Origin: a virus
Direction: 5' to 3' (one strand)
Length of the DNA: 24,787 nt
IMG/VR virus record: IMGVR_UViG_3300025674_005699
Location: 1 to 24,787 of that record
Below the pieces are notes generated by a model, which saw only the letters and a program-made list of their open reading frames with translations, was not told where the DNA came from and ran no database searches. Of this stretch, positions 6,701 to 13,927 are shown piece by piece (positions within the stretch are counted from its first letter, which is position 1; every line of letters begins with the position of its first letter). The translations under genes and the position numbers were made by a program.

Positions 6701-7671
6701 CTGTATCTTTCCAAATCAGATTGTACCATCATTGTAATTAATTCTTCAAAACTTACACTAGGCTCCCAGCCTAGTTTTTCTTTGGCTTTTGTACTGTCGC
6801 CTTTAAGATAATAAAGTTCTGCAGGTCTTACAAATGCAGGATTTGTTAAAATTTTATCTTCCCAATTATCTATTCCAGCAGCACTAAATGCAGCATTACA
6901 TAGTTCTTTAATACTCCAAGTTTTGCCTGTTGAAATTACATAATCTTCTGGTGTGTCTTGTTGCATCATCATCCACATAGCTTCAACATAGTCACCTGCA
7001 AATCCCCAGTCTCTTCTAGGATCTAAATTTCCTAATTCAATTGTATCTTGCAGTCCTGCTTTAATGCGAGCAACACCGTCTGTAATTTTACGTGTAACAA
7101 ATTCTTTACCTCTAATGGGCGATTCGTGGTTAAACAAAATGCCACTAGTTGCATATAAACTATAACTATCTCTATAGTTTACAACCGCATTGTGTGCAAA
7201 TACTTTACTAAAACCGTAAGGTGATCTAGGACGCATAGGTGTAAGTTCGTTTTGTGTATGATTTTCTTCATAACTATTGCCATACATTTCACTTGTGCTT
7301 GCTTGATAAAATTTTGTATCAGGTGAATGTTGTCTCAAAGACTCCATGATATACAATGGACCCATTGCATCAACATTTGCTGTATGAATTGGTTCTTGCC
7401 AACTCAATCCTACAAAACTCATTGCAGCAAGATTATAAAGTTCGTGCGGCCTAGAAACTTTAATAGCATGATTAACACTACTAATATCTGTTACATCACC
7501 GTGTACAAATTTAATTTTACCAGTGATACCTAAATAATCAGTATTTGAATAATTTTGATTTACTCGTCTACTTGCAAAACCATATACTTCATAGTCTTTT
7601 TCTAATAGTAGTTTTGCTAGATAAGCACCGTCTTGTCCTGTGATGCCTGTAACTAATGCACGTTTCTTCAT
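6697..7671 (-). CDS. gmd: GDP-mannose 4,6-dehydratase
   Basis: GMD converts GDP-mannose to GDP-4-keto-6-deoxymannose, the precursor of fucose, rhamnose and perosamine-type sugars. The NADP-binding motif TGITGQDGAYLA (residues 8-19) is the family signature. The active site shows STSEMYG (125-131) and YGFSK (152-156, the Tyr-x-x-x-Lys pair). Other signatures are NHESPIRGKEFVTRKI (181-196) and DPRRDWGFAGDYVEAMW (217-233). At 324 residues it is slightly shorter than typical GMD (about 345-370). It is the only gene on the minus strand among those supported here. It converges on the FkbM gene with overlapping stops in GTTAAC and diverges from the glycosyltransferase gene at 7744. GGAG lies just before its ATG. 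Reverse orientation suggests it was gained as a separate insertion. Confidence 0.95.
   Translation of the reverse strand: MKKRALVTGITGQDGAYLAKLLLEKDYEVYGFASRRVNQNYSNTDYLGITGKIKFVHGDVTDISSVNHAIKVSRPHELYNLAAMSFVGLSWQEPIHTANVDAMGPLYIMESLRQHSPDTKFYQASTSEMYGNSYEENHTQNELTPMRPRSPYGFSKVFAHNAVVNYRDSYSLYATSGILFNHESPIRGKEFVTRKITDGVARIKAGLQDTIELGNLDPRRDWGFAGDYVEAMWMMMQQDTPEDYVISTGKTWSIKELCNAAFSAAGIDNWEDKILTNPAFVRPAELYYLKGDSTKAKEKLGWEPSVSFEELITMMVQSDLERYS
6757..6780 (+). terminator. Intrinsic terminator for rightward transcription, within the 3' end of gmd
   Basis: ACTAGGCT (6757-6764) and AGCCTAGT (6768-6775) form a perfect 8-bp stem with a CCC loop, followed by TTTTC and TTT. On the plus strand it lies 57 bases after the FkbM stop and could stop readthrough into antisense of gmd. 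It also encodes the LGWEPS part of GMD on the other strand, so coding constraint is an alternative explanation. Confidence 0.55.
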
Positions 7672-7743
7672 GTTATGCTCCGAACTTTTAATACGCAGTT
7701 ATTTATTTACTAAATATACGTACTTAATTGAATAAGGATTCTC
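7672..7743. promoter_or_regulatory. Divergent promoter region between gmd and the glycosyltransferase gene
   Basis: The 72-bp gap between two divergent genes must carry initiation signals for gmd, and perhaps also for the rightward sugar block. It is AT-rich, with ATATACGTA (7714-7722), a 9-mer also present upstream of the gene at 11720. On the minus strand AGTAAATA and AAATAAATAA are imperfect late-promoter-like strings. No clear -35/-10 pair was found. Confidence 0.4.
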
Positions 7744-8508
7744 ATGCGAACTTATAGAGTAGTTACATCACAACACGAACCGTACTACAATCAAATCGGA
7801 AAAGATTGTATTACTAGTTTTTTAGAATATTGGCCTGAAAATATTTCAATAGAATTATGGGCTGAAGGATTTACACCTGATATTGATAATCCTAGATTGG
7901 TTGTAAAAGATTTCGAAAAGGTTCGCAATGACTTAGATAAATTTTTAGAATTAATATATCCACATGTACCTCATGATCCTAACGGAAAAGATTTATTTTC
8001 TAGATATAAATTTAGTTGGATTAAAGGCCATGTAATTACAGCAGCATTACAAGAATGTGAACAGGATGTTTTTATATGGTTAGATAGTGATGTAATTACT
8101 AATAAAAAAATACCTTTAGAGTTTATAGAAAACTTATTACCGGAAGACACACTCTCTGTTGATATTCCAGCAGGCGGCAAAGTAAAAGGAAAAGAAGCAG
8201 AAACTGGATTTTTTATGCTTAATATGAAAGATAAAAATATACAACATGTTATTGACTTTTACAAATTGTGTCATAATTCCCTACAAATATTAAAAGTAAG
8301 TAGGAGACTAGATACAGGTGTATGGTGGACTGCTATACATACTGCCGAAAAGAAAGGCTCTAAATTAAAACATCTTGCAACAGCAGTTGATAGTATTGTA
8401 CCTTTTATGCACACAGAATTAAAAGAATATTTAAGACACTGGGTAACGAAAGCTAACAAGAGTAACTATCAAAAAGGTAAAGAAGTTACCATAGAGGAGA
8501 AATTATGA
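7744..8508 (+). CDS. DxD glycosyltransferase, GT-A-like (family paralogue 1)
   Basis: This is probably a nucleotide-sugar-dependent glycosyltransferase. FIWLDSDVIT (about residues 110-119) contains the metal-binding DxD motif. ETGFFMLN (153-160) is the acceptor-side motif shared with three other proteins in this window (starts at 14825, 15664 and 21514). The N-terminus begins with a short strand and a loop, RVVTSQHEPYYNQIGKDCITSF, as in the paralogues (which read TTFHREGLEKYGQRF or TTMNQEYYDLCGKRM). There is no membrane segment, so it is cytoplasmic. TAAGGA (7733-7738) supports the ATG. Its stop overlaps the next start as ATGA. Sugar donor and acceptor are unknown. Confidence 0.8.
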   Translation: MRTYRVVTSQHEPYYNQIGKDCITSFLEYWPENISIELWAEGFTPDIDNPRLVVKDFEKVRNDLDKFLELIYPHVPHDPNGKDLFSRYKFSWIKGHVITAALQECEQDVFIWLDSDVITNKKIPLEFIENLLPEDTLSVDIPAGGKVKGKEAETGFFMLNMKDKNIQHVIDFYKLCHNSLQILKVSRRLDTGVWWTAIHTAEKKGSKLKHLATAVDSIVPFMHTELKEYLRHWVTKANKSNYQKGKEVTIEEKL

Positions 8509-9809
8509 AAACAGTAGCATTTGTACCTGCAAAAGGAACTAGTGAAAGAATTGAAAATAAAAATTTACAAGTATTAGACGGAGAATATCTGTTTAAGCGT
8601 AAATTGAGACAGTTATTAGAATGTGAAGAAATAGACGAAGTTTGGCTAGACAGCGAAAGTGAAGAATTGCATAGATTAGCAAGAGACTTACCTATTAAAC
8701 ATCACTATAGAGATCCTAACCTAGCAAACAACAAAACCGACGGACATGCAATGTTTGCTAATGAATCTAGAGTTACAGATGCAGACATAGTGGTGCAAGT
8801 ATTATGTACAGCACCGTTTATAGACAAATCTGTGATTGATCCTGCACTAAGAGATCTAAAGAAAAGTCCTACTACAAGTTTAGTTGCTGTATCTGAGCAA
8901 AAATTATACTTATGGGACGATCACAAACCTGCATATGGCAATAGTATTCCTAATAGTGTAGATTTGCCAAATCACATCATCGAAGCAATGAGTTTTTATG
9001 CTGTAAAAACAAATGGTCAGCCTGTTGAAAAACGTTATACAGATAATGTTATGTTATGGCCTGTTACACCTTTACAATTAGTAGATATCAACAATCAAGA
9101 AGATCTTGTATTTGCAAGGGATATTTGTGCAGGACAAAGAGCAAAAAAAGTACAACAACTTAAAATGTTAAGTAAAAGTATTAGTAGTTGTTTGTTAAGT
9201 GATATTTGCAAAGAAAACGGTATTGATCATTTTTTAAGCAGTGAAATAAAATCTATGAACAACGGTACATTTTTAGGATATGCAAAAACTCTAAAACTAA
9301 AAGAATTACCACAAGATCAAAAAGACCCTGCATTACCACATTGGGAAGGCATATTTGATGCATTAGGAAGTTATGAATTTGTTGCACCGGGTGATGTAAT
9401 TATAGTTTCTACAGATGTAAAAGACAAAGCATACTTTGGTGATTTAAATGCACATTTTGCATATAGAAGCGGAGCAGTGGGTGTTGTTGTAGATGGACCA
9501 ACACGTGATGTAGATAGAGTTACACAAATTGGTTTACCATTATTTGCACATACTAGAATGCCTGACGATATTAGATACGAAGGTACACTTGAAGAAATGA
9601 ATATGCCAGTAACTGTTAACGGTGTAAGAGTACGCAACAATGATATTATTTTTGGTGATCCTGACGGTGTTGTGTGCATACCAGCAGAAAAATGGCAGTT
9701 TGTTTTTGAAGAAGTAAAAGCAGCACTCAAAAAAGAAATGCTTGTAAAATTTGAAGCAACCTTTGGCTCAGATCCTTTTGATGTACTAAACAATGTCGGA
9801 CTCTTTTAA
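8505..9809 (+). CDS. Fusion: CMP-sugar synthetase-like domain + RraA/HMG-aldolase-like domain
   Basis: Residues 1 to about 215 resemble acylneuraminate/CMP-ulosonate cytidylyltransferases. The nucleotide-binding loop VPAKGTSERIENKN (7-20) corresponds to the NeuA-type motif with conserved Arg, Lys and Asn, followed later by VQVLCTAPFID (97-107). Residues from about 222 onward resemble the RraA / 4-hydroxy-4-methyl-2-oxoglutarate aldolase family: PGDVIIV (295-301), FGDLNAHFAYRSGAVGVVVDGPTRD (311-335) and GDPDGVVCIP (384-393). The Arg334-Asp335 pair, needed for catalysis in true HMG/CHA aldolases, is kept. The fusion could couple a pyruvate-type aldol reaction on a 2-keto sugar acid with its CMP activation, which is inference. 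GAGGAG (8494-8499) precedes the ATG, which overlaps the previous stop (ATGA). Confidence 0.85.
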   Translation: MKTVAFVPAKGTSERIENKNLQVLDGEYLFKRKLRQLLECEEIDEVWLDSESEELHRLARDLPIKHHYRDPNLANNKTDGHAMFANESRVTDADIVVQVLCTAPFIDKSVIDPALRDLKKSPTTSLVAVSEQKLYLWDDHKPAYGNSIPNSVDLPNHIIEAMSFYAVKTNGQPVEKRYTDNVMLWPVTPLQLVDINNQEDLVFARDICAGQRAKKVQQLKMLSKSISSCLLSDICKENGIDHFLSSEIKSMNNGTFLGYAKTLKLKELPQDQKDPALPHWEGIFDALGSYEFVAPGDVIIVSTDVKDKAYFGDLNAHFAYRSGAVGVVVDGPTRDVDRVTQIGLPLFAHTRMPDDIRYEGTLEEMNMPVTVNGVRVRNNDIIFGDPDGVVCIPAEKWQFVFEEVKAALKKEMLVKFEATFGSDPFDVLNNVGLF

Positions 9810-10551
9810 TACCTATATCATAAACTATAATATGCCAGAGCATACGGATAAAATATATCGTATGCTTTGTAGATCAATGTTAGAAGAAGATATCTATATA
9901 CTAGATAACGGTTCTGACAAAGAACCCATGCATCCTAAAACTAGAATTCCATTACCAACAAATAGGAAAGTAAGCGGCGCTTATAGAGTAATTTTTGATA
10001 GAGAAATAATTCAAAAAAAATCTTTCTTTGTTACTATTACTACTAGTGCAACATTATTAAAACAAAACTATAAAAAAACTATTGTAAAAACTACAAAATC
10101 TTTAAAGAAAGAAAAATGGAGTGCAATATATTCTAAAATAGAAAATGTTGATGGTTGGGTAGATGTTGCTATACCTGAACAAATAGGAGTTGATAATTTT
10201 ATTAAAAATCCTATGTTTGCTCAGCCTATACTTACAATATGGAATACAAAATATATCAGCGAACTAAAAAGAAAAAAACATGGCTGGTATGATGTTGCAT
10301 ATCACCACGGACAAGGTGCAACTGAAGATATGCGTATGTACAATTTAAATACAGGATGGGATGAATTTACTACGCCATTGTTAAGTATAGATTGGTATAG
10401 AAATAGTACATTTAGAGAAGGCAGAGGAGAACATTCTCAGAGAGAATATTTTAAGCATAATAAACAAGAATTTAATGCTAGATTCAAAGAAAAATTTAAC
10501 ATGACACATCACCAAGTAAATGATTTTTTAAGTAAAAATAGGCGTAAATAA
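9793..10551 (+). CDS. GT2-like glycosyltransferase or related protein
   Basis: The N-terminus TYIINYNMPEHTDKIYRML followed by IYILDNGSDKEP resembles the opening strand and the acidic nucleotide-binding strand (LDNGSD) of family 2 glycosyltransferases. The middle has a Lys-rich helix (about 93-110). GWYDVAYHHGQGATEDMRMY (about 174-193) gives a possible acidic site (TED). The usual DxD is not obvious, so the activity is less certain than for its neighbours. The 252-residue protein is soluble. The gene overlaps the preceding one by 17 bases and has no clear ribosome site, so expression probably depends on coupling. Confidence 0.55.
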   Translation: MSDSFNTYIINYNMPEHTDKIYRMLCRSMLEEDIYILDNGSDKEPMHPKTRIPLPTNRKVSGAYRVIFDREIIQKKSFFVTITTSATLLKQNYKKTIVKTTKSLKKEKWSAIYSKIENVDGWVDVAIPEQIGVDNFIKNPMFAQPILTIWNTKYISELKRKKHGWYDVAYHHGQGATEDMRMYNLNTGWDEFTTPLLSIDWYRNSTFREGRGEHSQREYFKHNKQEFNARFKEKFNMTHHQVNDFLSKNRRK

Positions 10552-10554
10552 ACT

Positions 10555-11103
10555 ATGATTACTTGGCAAGAATTTTGGGCACGTGATGATTACATTCACG
10601 GAAAGACTGTAAATTTTAATATAGTTAATTCGTATATTAAATTTAAACCTAAATGTATCCTTGATATAGGATGTGGTTTTGCTACCGAATCAAAATTATT
10701 TCAAGAAACATACGGAAGTGAATTATATTTACTAGATGGTGAATTTTCTGAAAGCAATGGCACTAGACAAGTTAGATATGGGTCTGTTGAAAACATGTCT
10801 TTTTATAATAAAATTACAGACTTAAAACGTTATTACGATAGTCAAAATATGCAATATAATTTTGTAGATGCAAACAATATTCAAATAGATGAAAATGTAA
10901 CATTTGATCTTGTTTATAGTTTTTTAAGTTGTGGATTTCATTATCCTGCAAATACATATATGGATCTTATCAACAAACATACAAATGAAAACAGTTTTAT
11001 TATTATGGACATACGTAATTTAGAATCACAACAGAACATAGAAATTTTAGACGAAATTGTTGCACAACAAAAAAGTAGAAAATATCGAATACGTTTTGTT
11101 TAA
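10555..11103 (+). CDS. Class I SAM-dependent methyltransferase
   Basis: CILDIGCGFATES (about residues 34-46) is a clear motif I for SAM binding. LYLLDGEF (about 58-65) is the next strand, with the acidic residue contacting the ribose. TFDLVYSFLSCGFHYP fits motif IV. At 182 residues it is a minimal methyltransferase fold without an extra substrate domain. It sits between a glycosyltransferase-like gene and a sulfotransferase, so a sugar or polysaccharide substrate is likely, though not shown. The upstream sequence CGTAAATAAACT before the ATG lacks a Shine-Dalgarno sequence but contains TAAATA, as at other possible leaderless starts here. Confidence 0.8.
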   Translation: MITWQEFWARDDYIHGKTVNFNIVNSYIKFKPKCILDIGCGFATESKLFQETYGSELYLLDGEFSESNGTRQVRYGSVENMSFYNKITDLKRYYDSQNMQYNFVDANNIQIDENVTFDLVYSFLSCGFHYPANTYMDLINKHTNENSFIIMDIRNLESQQNIEILDEIVAQQKSRKYRIRFV

Positions 11104-11114
11104 AGAAATATAGT

Positions 11115-11684
11115 ATGGCATTATATATACCAAAAAAAGATATTTATTTTTTACACATACCTAAAGCAGGAGGCACCAGTGTAAGAGGATGGATTCAAAA
11201 TAATATTTCCTTCGATGTTGTAGGAGATAAGCATGATACTCTTTTAGATATAGAAAAAAAATATACTGTAAAAGATCATTTTGTTGTTGTAAGGAATCCA
11301 TACGCAAGAATTCATAGTTGGTTTTATTATCATGTAGATATAGCAAAAAAATGGAGCCATAAACCTAATAGATGGTCGTACTGGTTAGATTATGAAAGAA
11401 AAGGATTCAATTGGTTTATCCAAAATACTAATTGGATGCAAGGTGATATGGGAAAAACCCAAACAGAATTTTTTAATCATAAAGTAAAATTCTTATGTTA
11501 TTTAGAAAACATTCACGAAGATATAATTCCAGTAAAAAGATACTTGAATATAGAAGCAGATTTGCCTTTAAGTAATAAAAGTAATAAAAAAAGTATATGG
11601 CAAAATGATTATGATAAATCTAGTAAAGAAATCGTCAAAGAATATTTTTACAAAGACTTTGATATACTAGGATACAACCAATAA
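11115..11684 (+). CDS. Sulfotransferase (PAPS-dependent type)
   Basis: This is probably a transferase moving sulfate from PAPS to a sugar. The 5'-phosphosulfate loop is HIPKAGGTS (residues 14-22). The 3'-phosphate site is VVRNPYARIHSWF (58-70), with the expected Arg60 and Ser68. The end DFDILGYN is typical of bacterial and cyanobacterial carbohydrate sulfotransferases. It has 189 residues, no signal or membrane segment, and is cytoplasmic. It is flanked by methyltransferase and nucleotidyltransferase genes in the polysaccharide block. No PAPS-forming enzyme is seen in the window, so the donor would come from the host. Upstream AAATATAGT before the ATG has no clear ribosome site. Confidence 0.85.
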   Translation: MALYIPKKDIYFLHIPKAGGTSVRGWIQNNISFDVVGDKHDTLLDIEKKYTVKDHFVVVRNPYARIHSWFYYHVDIAKKWSHKPNRWSYWLDYERKGFNWFIQNTNWMQGDMGKTQTEFFNHKVKFLCYLENIHEDIIPVKRYLNIEADLPLSNKSNKKSIWQNDYDKSSKEIVKEYFYKDFDILGYNQ

Positions 11685-11696
11685 ACTTTTTTTAAG

Positions 11697-11715
11697 TTAT
11701 ATACGTATATAAATA
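11697..11715 (+). promoter_or_regulatory. Perfect 16-bp palindrome overlapping an exact T4 late-promoter octamer
   Basis: TTATATACGTATATAA (11697-11712) is a perfect palindrome. The exact late octamer TATAAATA lies at 11708-11715, just before the ATG at 11720. T4 late starts fall about six bases after the octamer, so the transcript would begin at the ATG. The palindrome could be a dimeric operator over the promoter. Confidence 0.5.
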
Positions 11716-11719
11716 CAGT

Positions 11720-12490
11720 ATGGAAAAAATTGTATTAGTAACAGGTGGGTTTGATCCACTTCACTCAGGTCATATTGATTATATGAAATCAGCAAAAGAA
11801 CTTGGTGACAAGTTATTTGTCGGAATCAACAGTGACGAATGGTTAACACGAAAAAAAGGAAGACCATTTATGCCGTTTACAGAACGTGCAGCCATTATTG
11901 AAAATCTTAATTTTGTAGATAGAATTGTTGCGTTTGACGATAGTGATAATAGTGCCTGTGGAGCAATTTTTAAAACTATGTCAACAACTGGAAAGACTAA
12001 AATTATATTTGCAAATGGTGGAGATAGAGACAGTGCTACAAACACACCAGAATATAAAACATTTGGCGATCATGCAGATGTAGAATTTGTTTGGGGTGTC
12101 GGCGGTACAGACAAGAAAAATTCAAGCAGTTGGATACTTAGTAATTGGGATAAACCTATAACAAAACGTGCTTGGGGAGAATACAAAGTATTAGACCGAA
12201 ACGGAGAATGGCAAGTCAAAGAACTTACATTTTACCAAGGCAAAGCGTTAAGTGATCAAAGACACTTTAAACGTAGTGAACACTGGCATGTTGTAGACGG
12301 TGTTATCAATATGTTTTTAGAAGATAAACAAGGTAAAAGAACTAGCACACTGTTAACACCAGGTGATAGTATTGATATACCTGTCGGCTGGTGGCATAAG
12401 GCAGTAAACATAGATAACAAAGACGCTAAAGTAATCGAAGTGTGGATGGGTAAAGAATTATCAGAAGACGATATTGAAAGAAGAGATTAA
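11720..12490 (+). CDS. Fusion: RfaE/TagD-type nucleotidyltransferase + phosphomannose-isomerase-type cupin
   Basis: Residues 1 to about 143 form a cytidylyltransferase-like domain. GGFDPLHSGHIDY (9-21) carries the HxGH motif, GINSDEW (35-41) and RPFMPFTERAAII (48-60) follow, and KNSSSWIL (133-140) fits the SSS-type nucleotide loop. The closest known domain is the C-terminal half of HldE/RfaE (ADP-heptose) or glycerol-phosphate cytidylyltransferase. Residues 148 to 256 match the C-terminal cupin of type II phosphomannose isomerase/GDP-mannose pyrophosphorylase: RAWGEYKVLD (150-159), RSEHWHVVDG (185-194), LTPGDSIDIPVGWWHKAVN (212-230) and a final SEDDIERRD. Candidate metal ligands are His182, Glu187 and His226. 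It may pair sugar isomerisation with nucleotide activation. No ribosome site is seen; a late-promoter box abuts the ATG. Confidence 0.85.
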   Translation: MEKIVLVTGGFDPLHSGHIDYMKSAKELGDKLFVGINSDEWLTRKKGRPFMPFTERAAIIENLNFVDRIVAFDDSDNSACGAIFKTMSTTGKTKIIFANGGDRDSATNTPEYKTFGDHADVEFVWGVGGTDKKNSSSWILSNWDKPITKRAWGEYKVLDRNGEWQVKELTFYQGKALSDQRHFKRSEHWHVVDGVINMFLEDKQGKRTSTLLTPGDSIDIPVGWWHKAVNIDNKDAKVIEVWMGKELSEDDIERRD

Positions 12491-13173
12491 TGAAGATATT
12501 TGTAGGTTATGATACTAGAGAAGATATTGCGTATCAAGTTTGTAAACATAGTATACTAAGCAAACAGCCAGCAGCTGATATACGTCCGTTAAAGCAGCAA
12601 GAATTAAGAGATTCAGGCTGGTATAAAAGAAAGGCTGATAAACTTGCTAGTACAGAATTTACATTTACAAGATTTTTGATCCCTGAACTTACAGATTTCA
12701 AAGGCTGGGCACTGTTTATGGATTGTGACATGATTCTTACAACAGACATTAAAGAATTGTTTGATCAAGCAGATGACAAATATGCTGTAATGTGTGTGAA
12801 GCATGATTACACACCTAAAGAAGGTACAAAGATGGACGGGCAAAAACAAACTATCTATCCACGTAAAAATTGGTCAAGTGTAATGTTGTTTAACTGTGCG
12901 CATCCTAGTAACGCAAAACTAACTCAAGAACTAGTTAACGACCCTGAAATAAACGGTGCATACTTGCATAGATTTAGTTGGTTAAATGATGAAGAAATTG
13001 GAGAACTGGATCACACTTGGAATTATCTTGTTGGTGTTTATGACGATGTAGAGACACCAAAATTAATACATTATACAGAAGGTGGTCCTTGGTTTGAAAA
13101 CTACCGTAACTGCGAATTTGCTGATCTATGGAAAAAAGAACTATACGAGATGATGGATGATATGTCTCTCTAA
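12490..13173 (+). CDS. GT8-like glycosyltransferase
   Basis: The protein starts with MKIFVGYDTREDIAY, typical of GT8-like enzymes. It has a DxD motif in GWALFMDCDMILTTDI (72-87) and a NWSSVMLFNC acceptor-side motif (127-136). HYTEGGPWF (194-202) resembles the C-terminal metal-binding His region of glycogenin-type folds. The 227-residue protein is soluble and retaining-type by family. It differs from the four WxDxD paralogues in the window, so it represents another enzyme class. Its ATG overlaps the previous stop (TAATG), indicating coupling. Donor and acceptor sugars are unknown. Confidence 0.85.
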   Translation: MKIFVGYDTREDIAYQVCKHSILSKQPAADIRPLKQQELRDSGWYKRKADKLASTEFTFTRFLIPELTDFKGWALFMDCDMILTTDIKELFDQADDKYAVMCVKHDYTPKEGTKMDGQKQTIYPRKNWSSVMLFNCAHPSNAKLTQELVNDPEINGAYLHRFSWLNDEEIGELDHTWNYLVGVYDDVETPKLIHYTEGGPWFENYRNCEFADLWKKELYEMMDDMSL

Positions 13174-13927
13174 AAATAAAACTGATCAATTTATTAATTT
13201 ATTTGCAAAAGGATCTGGATTAGAAATTGTAACATCGCCCGGAATAAAAGGTGATATTATATTTAGATCTATGGCAAAAAGAAAATTAATAAAAGAATGT
13301 TGGAAAACAGGTAGACAGTTTTATTATATGGACAGCGGATATATAGGAAATTATAAATCTCCAGGCAATCCATTAGGTTGGAAAGTTTGGCACAGAATTG
13401 TAAAAAATGATTTACAGCACAATCACATTATAGATCGACCAGATGATAGATGGCTTAGATTAGGACAAGAAATACATAAACCTAAAAAAGGCAAACATAT
13501 ATTGTTAGTAACACCTAGTGAAAAACCTTGTAAGTTTTACGGCATAGATAGAGACAATTGGGTCAAGGAAACAGTAGAAAAAATCAAACAATACACAGAT
13601 AGACCTATAGTGATTAGAGACAAAGCATCTAGACCAGAACGTATTGTAAAAACAATATATGATGATTTAAATAACTGCCACGCATTAGTAACCTATCAAA
13701 GTATAGCAGCAGTAGAAAGTGTGTTATATGGAGTACCTGCATTTACTCTAGCACCAACAGCAGCAGATGTTGTATGTGATCAAGACTTGAGTTTGTTAGA
13801 AAATCCTACAATGCAAGAAGAAGAAAAGATATATAAATGGGCATGTCACTTAGCCTACGGACAATTTCATACAGAAGAACTTAAAAGTGGCAAAGCATAT
13901 AGGATGTTGTTAAATGAAAAAAGTTAG
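13157..13927 (+). CDS. Capsule/Kdo-transferase-like protein (three-member family, copy 1)
   Basis: GKHILLVTPSEKPCKFYG (112-129), YTDRPIVIRDKASRPERI (146-163) and HALVTYQSIAAVESVLYGVPAFTL (175-198) recall the Rossmann-like C-terminal half of GT-B capsule polysaccharide enzymes. In those, a HTDRPI(V/I)xR strand is followed by a Ser-rich loop and GVPAF. The proteins at 13914 and 16562 share these blocks. This copy is the shortest (256 residues). It has IRDKAS where the others have R(G/P)HP, so it may differ in substrate or activity. The start lies 17 bases inside the previous gene, without a strong ribosome site. The 3' end overlaps the next gene by 14 bases. Confidence 0.65.
   Translation: MICLSKNKTDQFINLFAKGSGLEIVTSPGIKGDIIFRSMAKRKLIKECWKTGRQFYYMDSGYIGNYKSPGNPLGWKVWHRIVKNDLQHNHIIDRPDDRWLRLGQEIHKPKKGKHILLVTPSEKPCKFYGIDRDNWVKETVEKIKQYTDRPIVIRDKASRPERIVKTIYDDLNNCHALVTYQSIAAVESVLYGVPAFTLAPTAADVVCDQDLSLLENPTMQEEEKIYKWACHLAYGQFHTEELKSGKAYRMLLNEKS

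Noticed and set aside
9371-9793. Minus-strand 140-residue frame opposite the RraA-like domain
   Set aside because: Antisense of a clear enzyme domain; Ser/Thr-rich with no motif.
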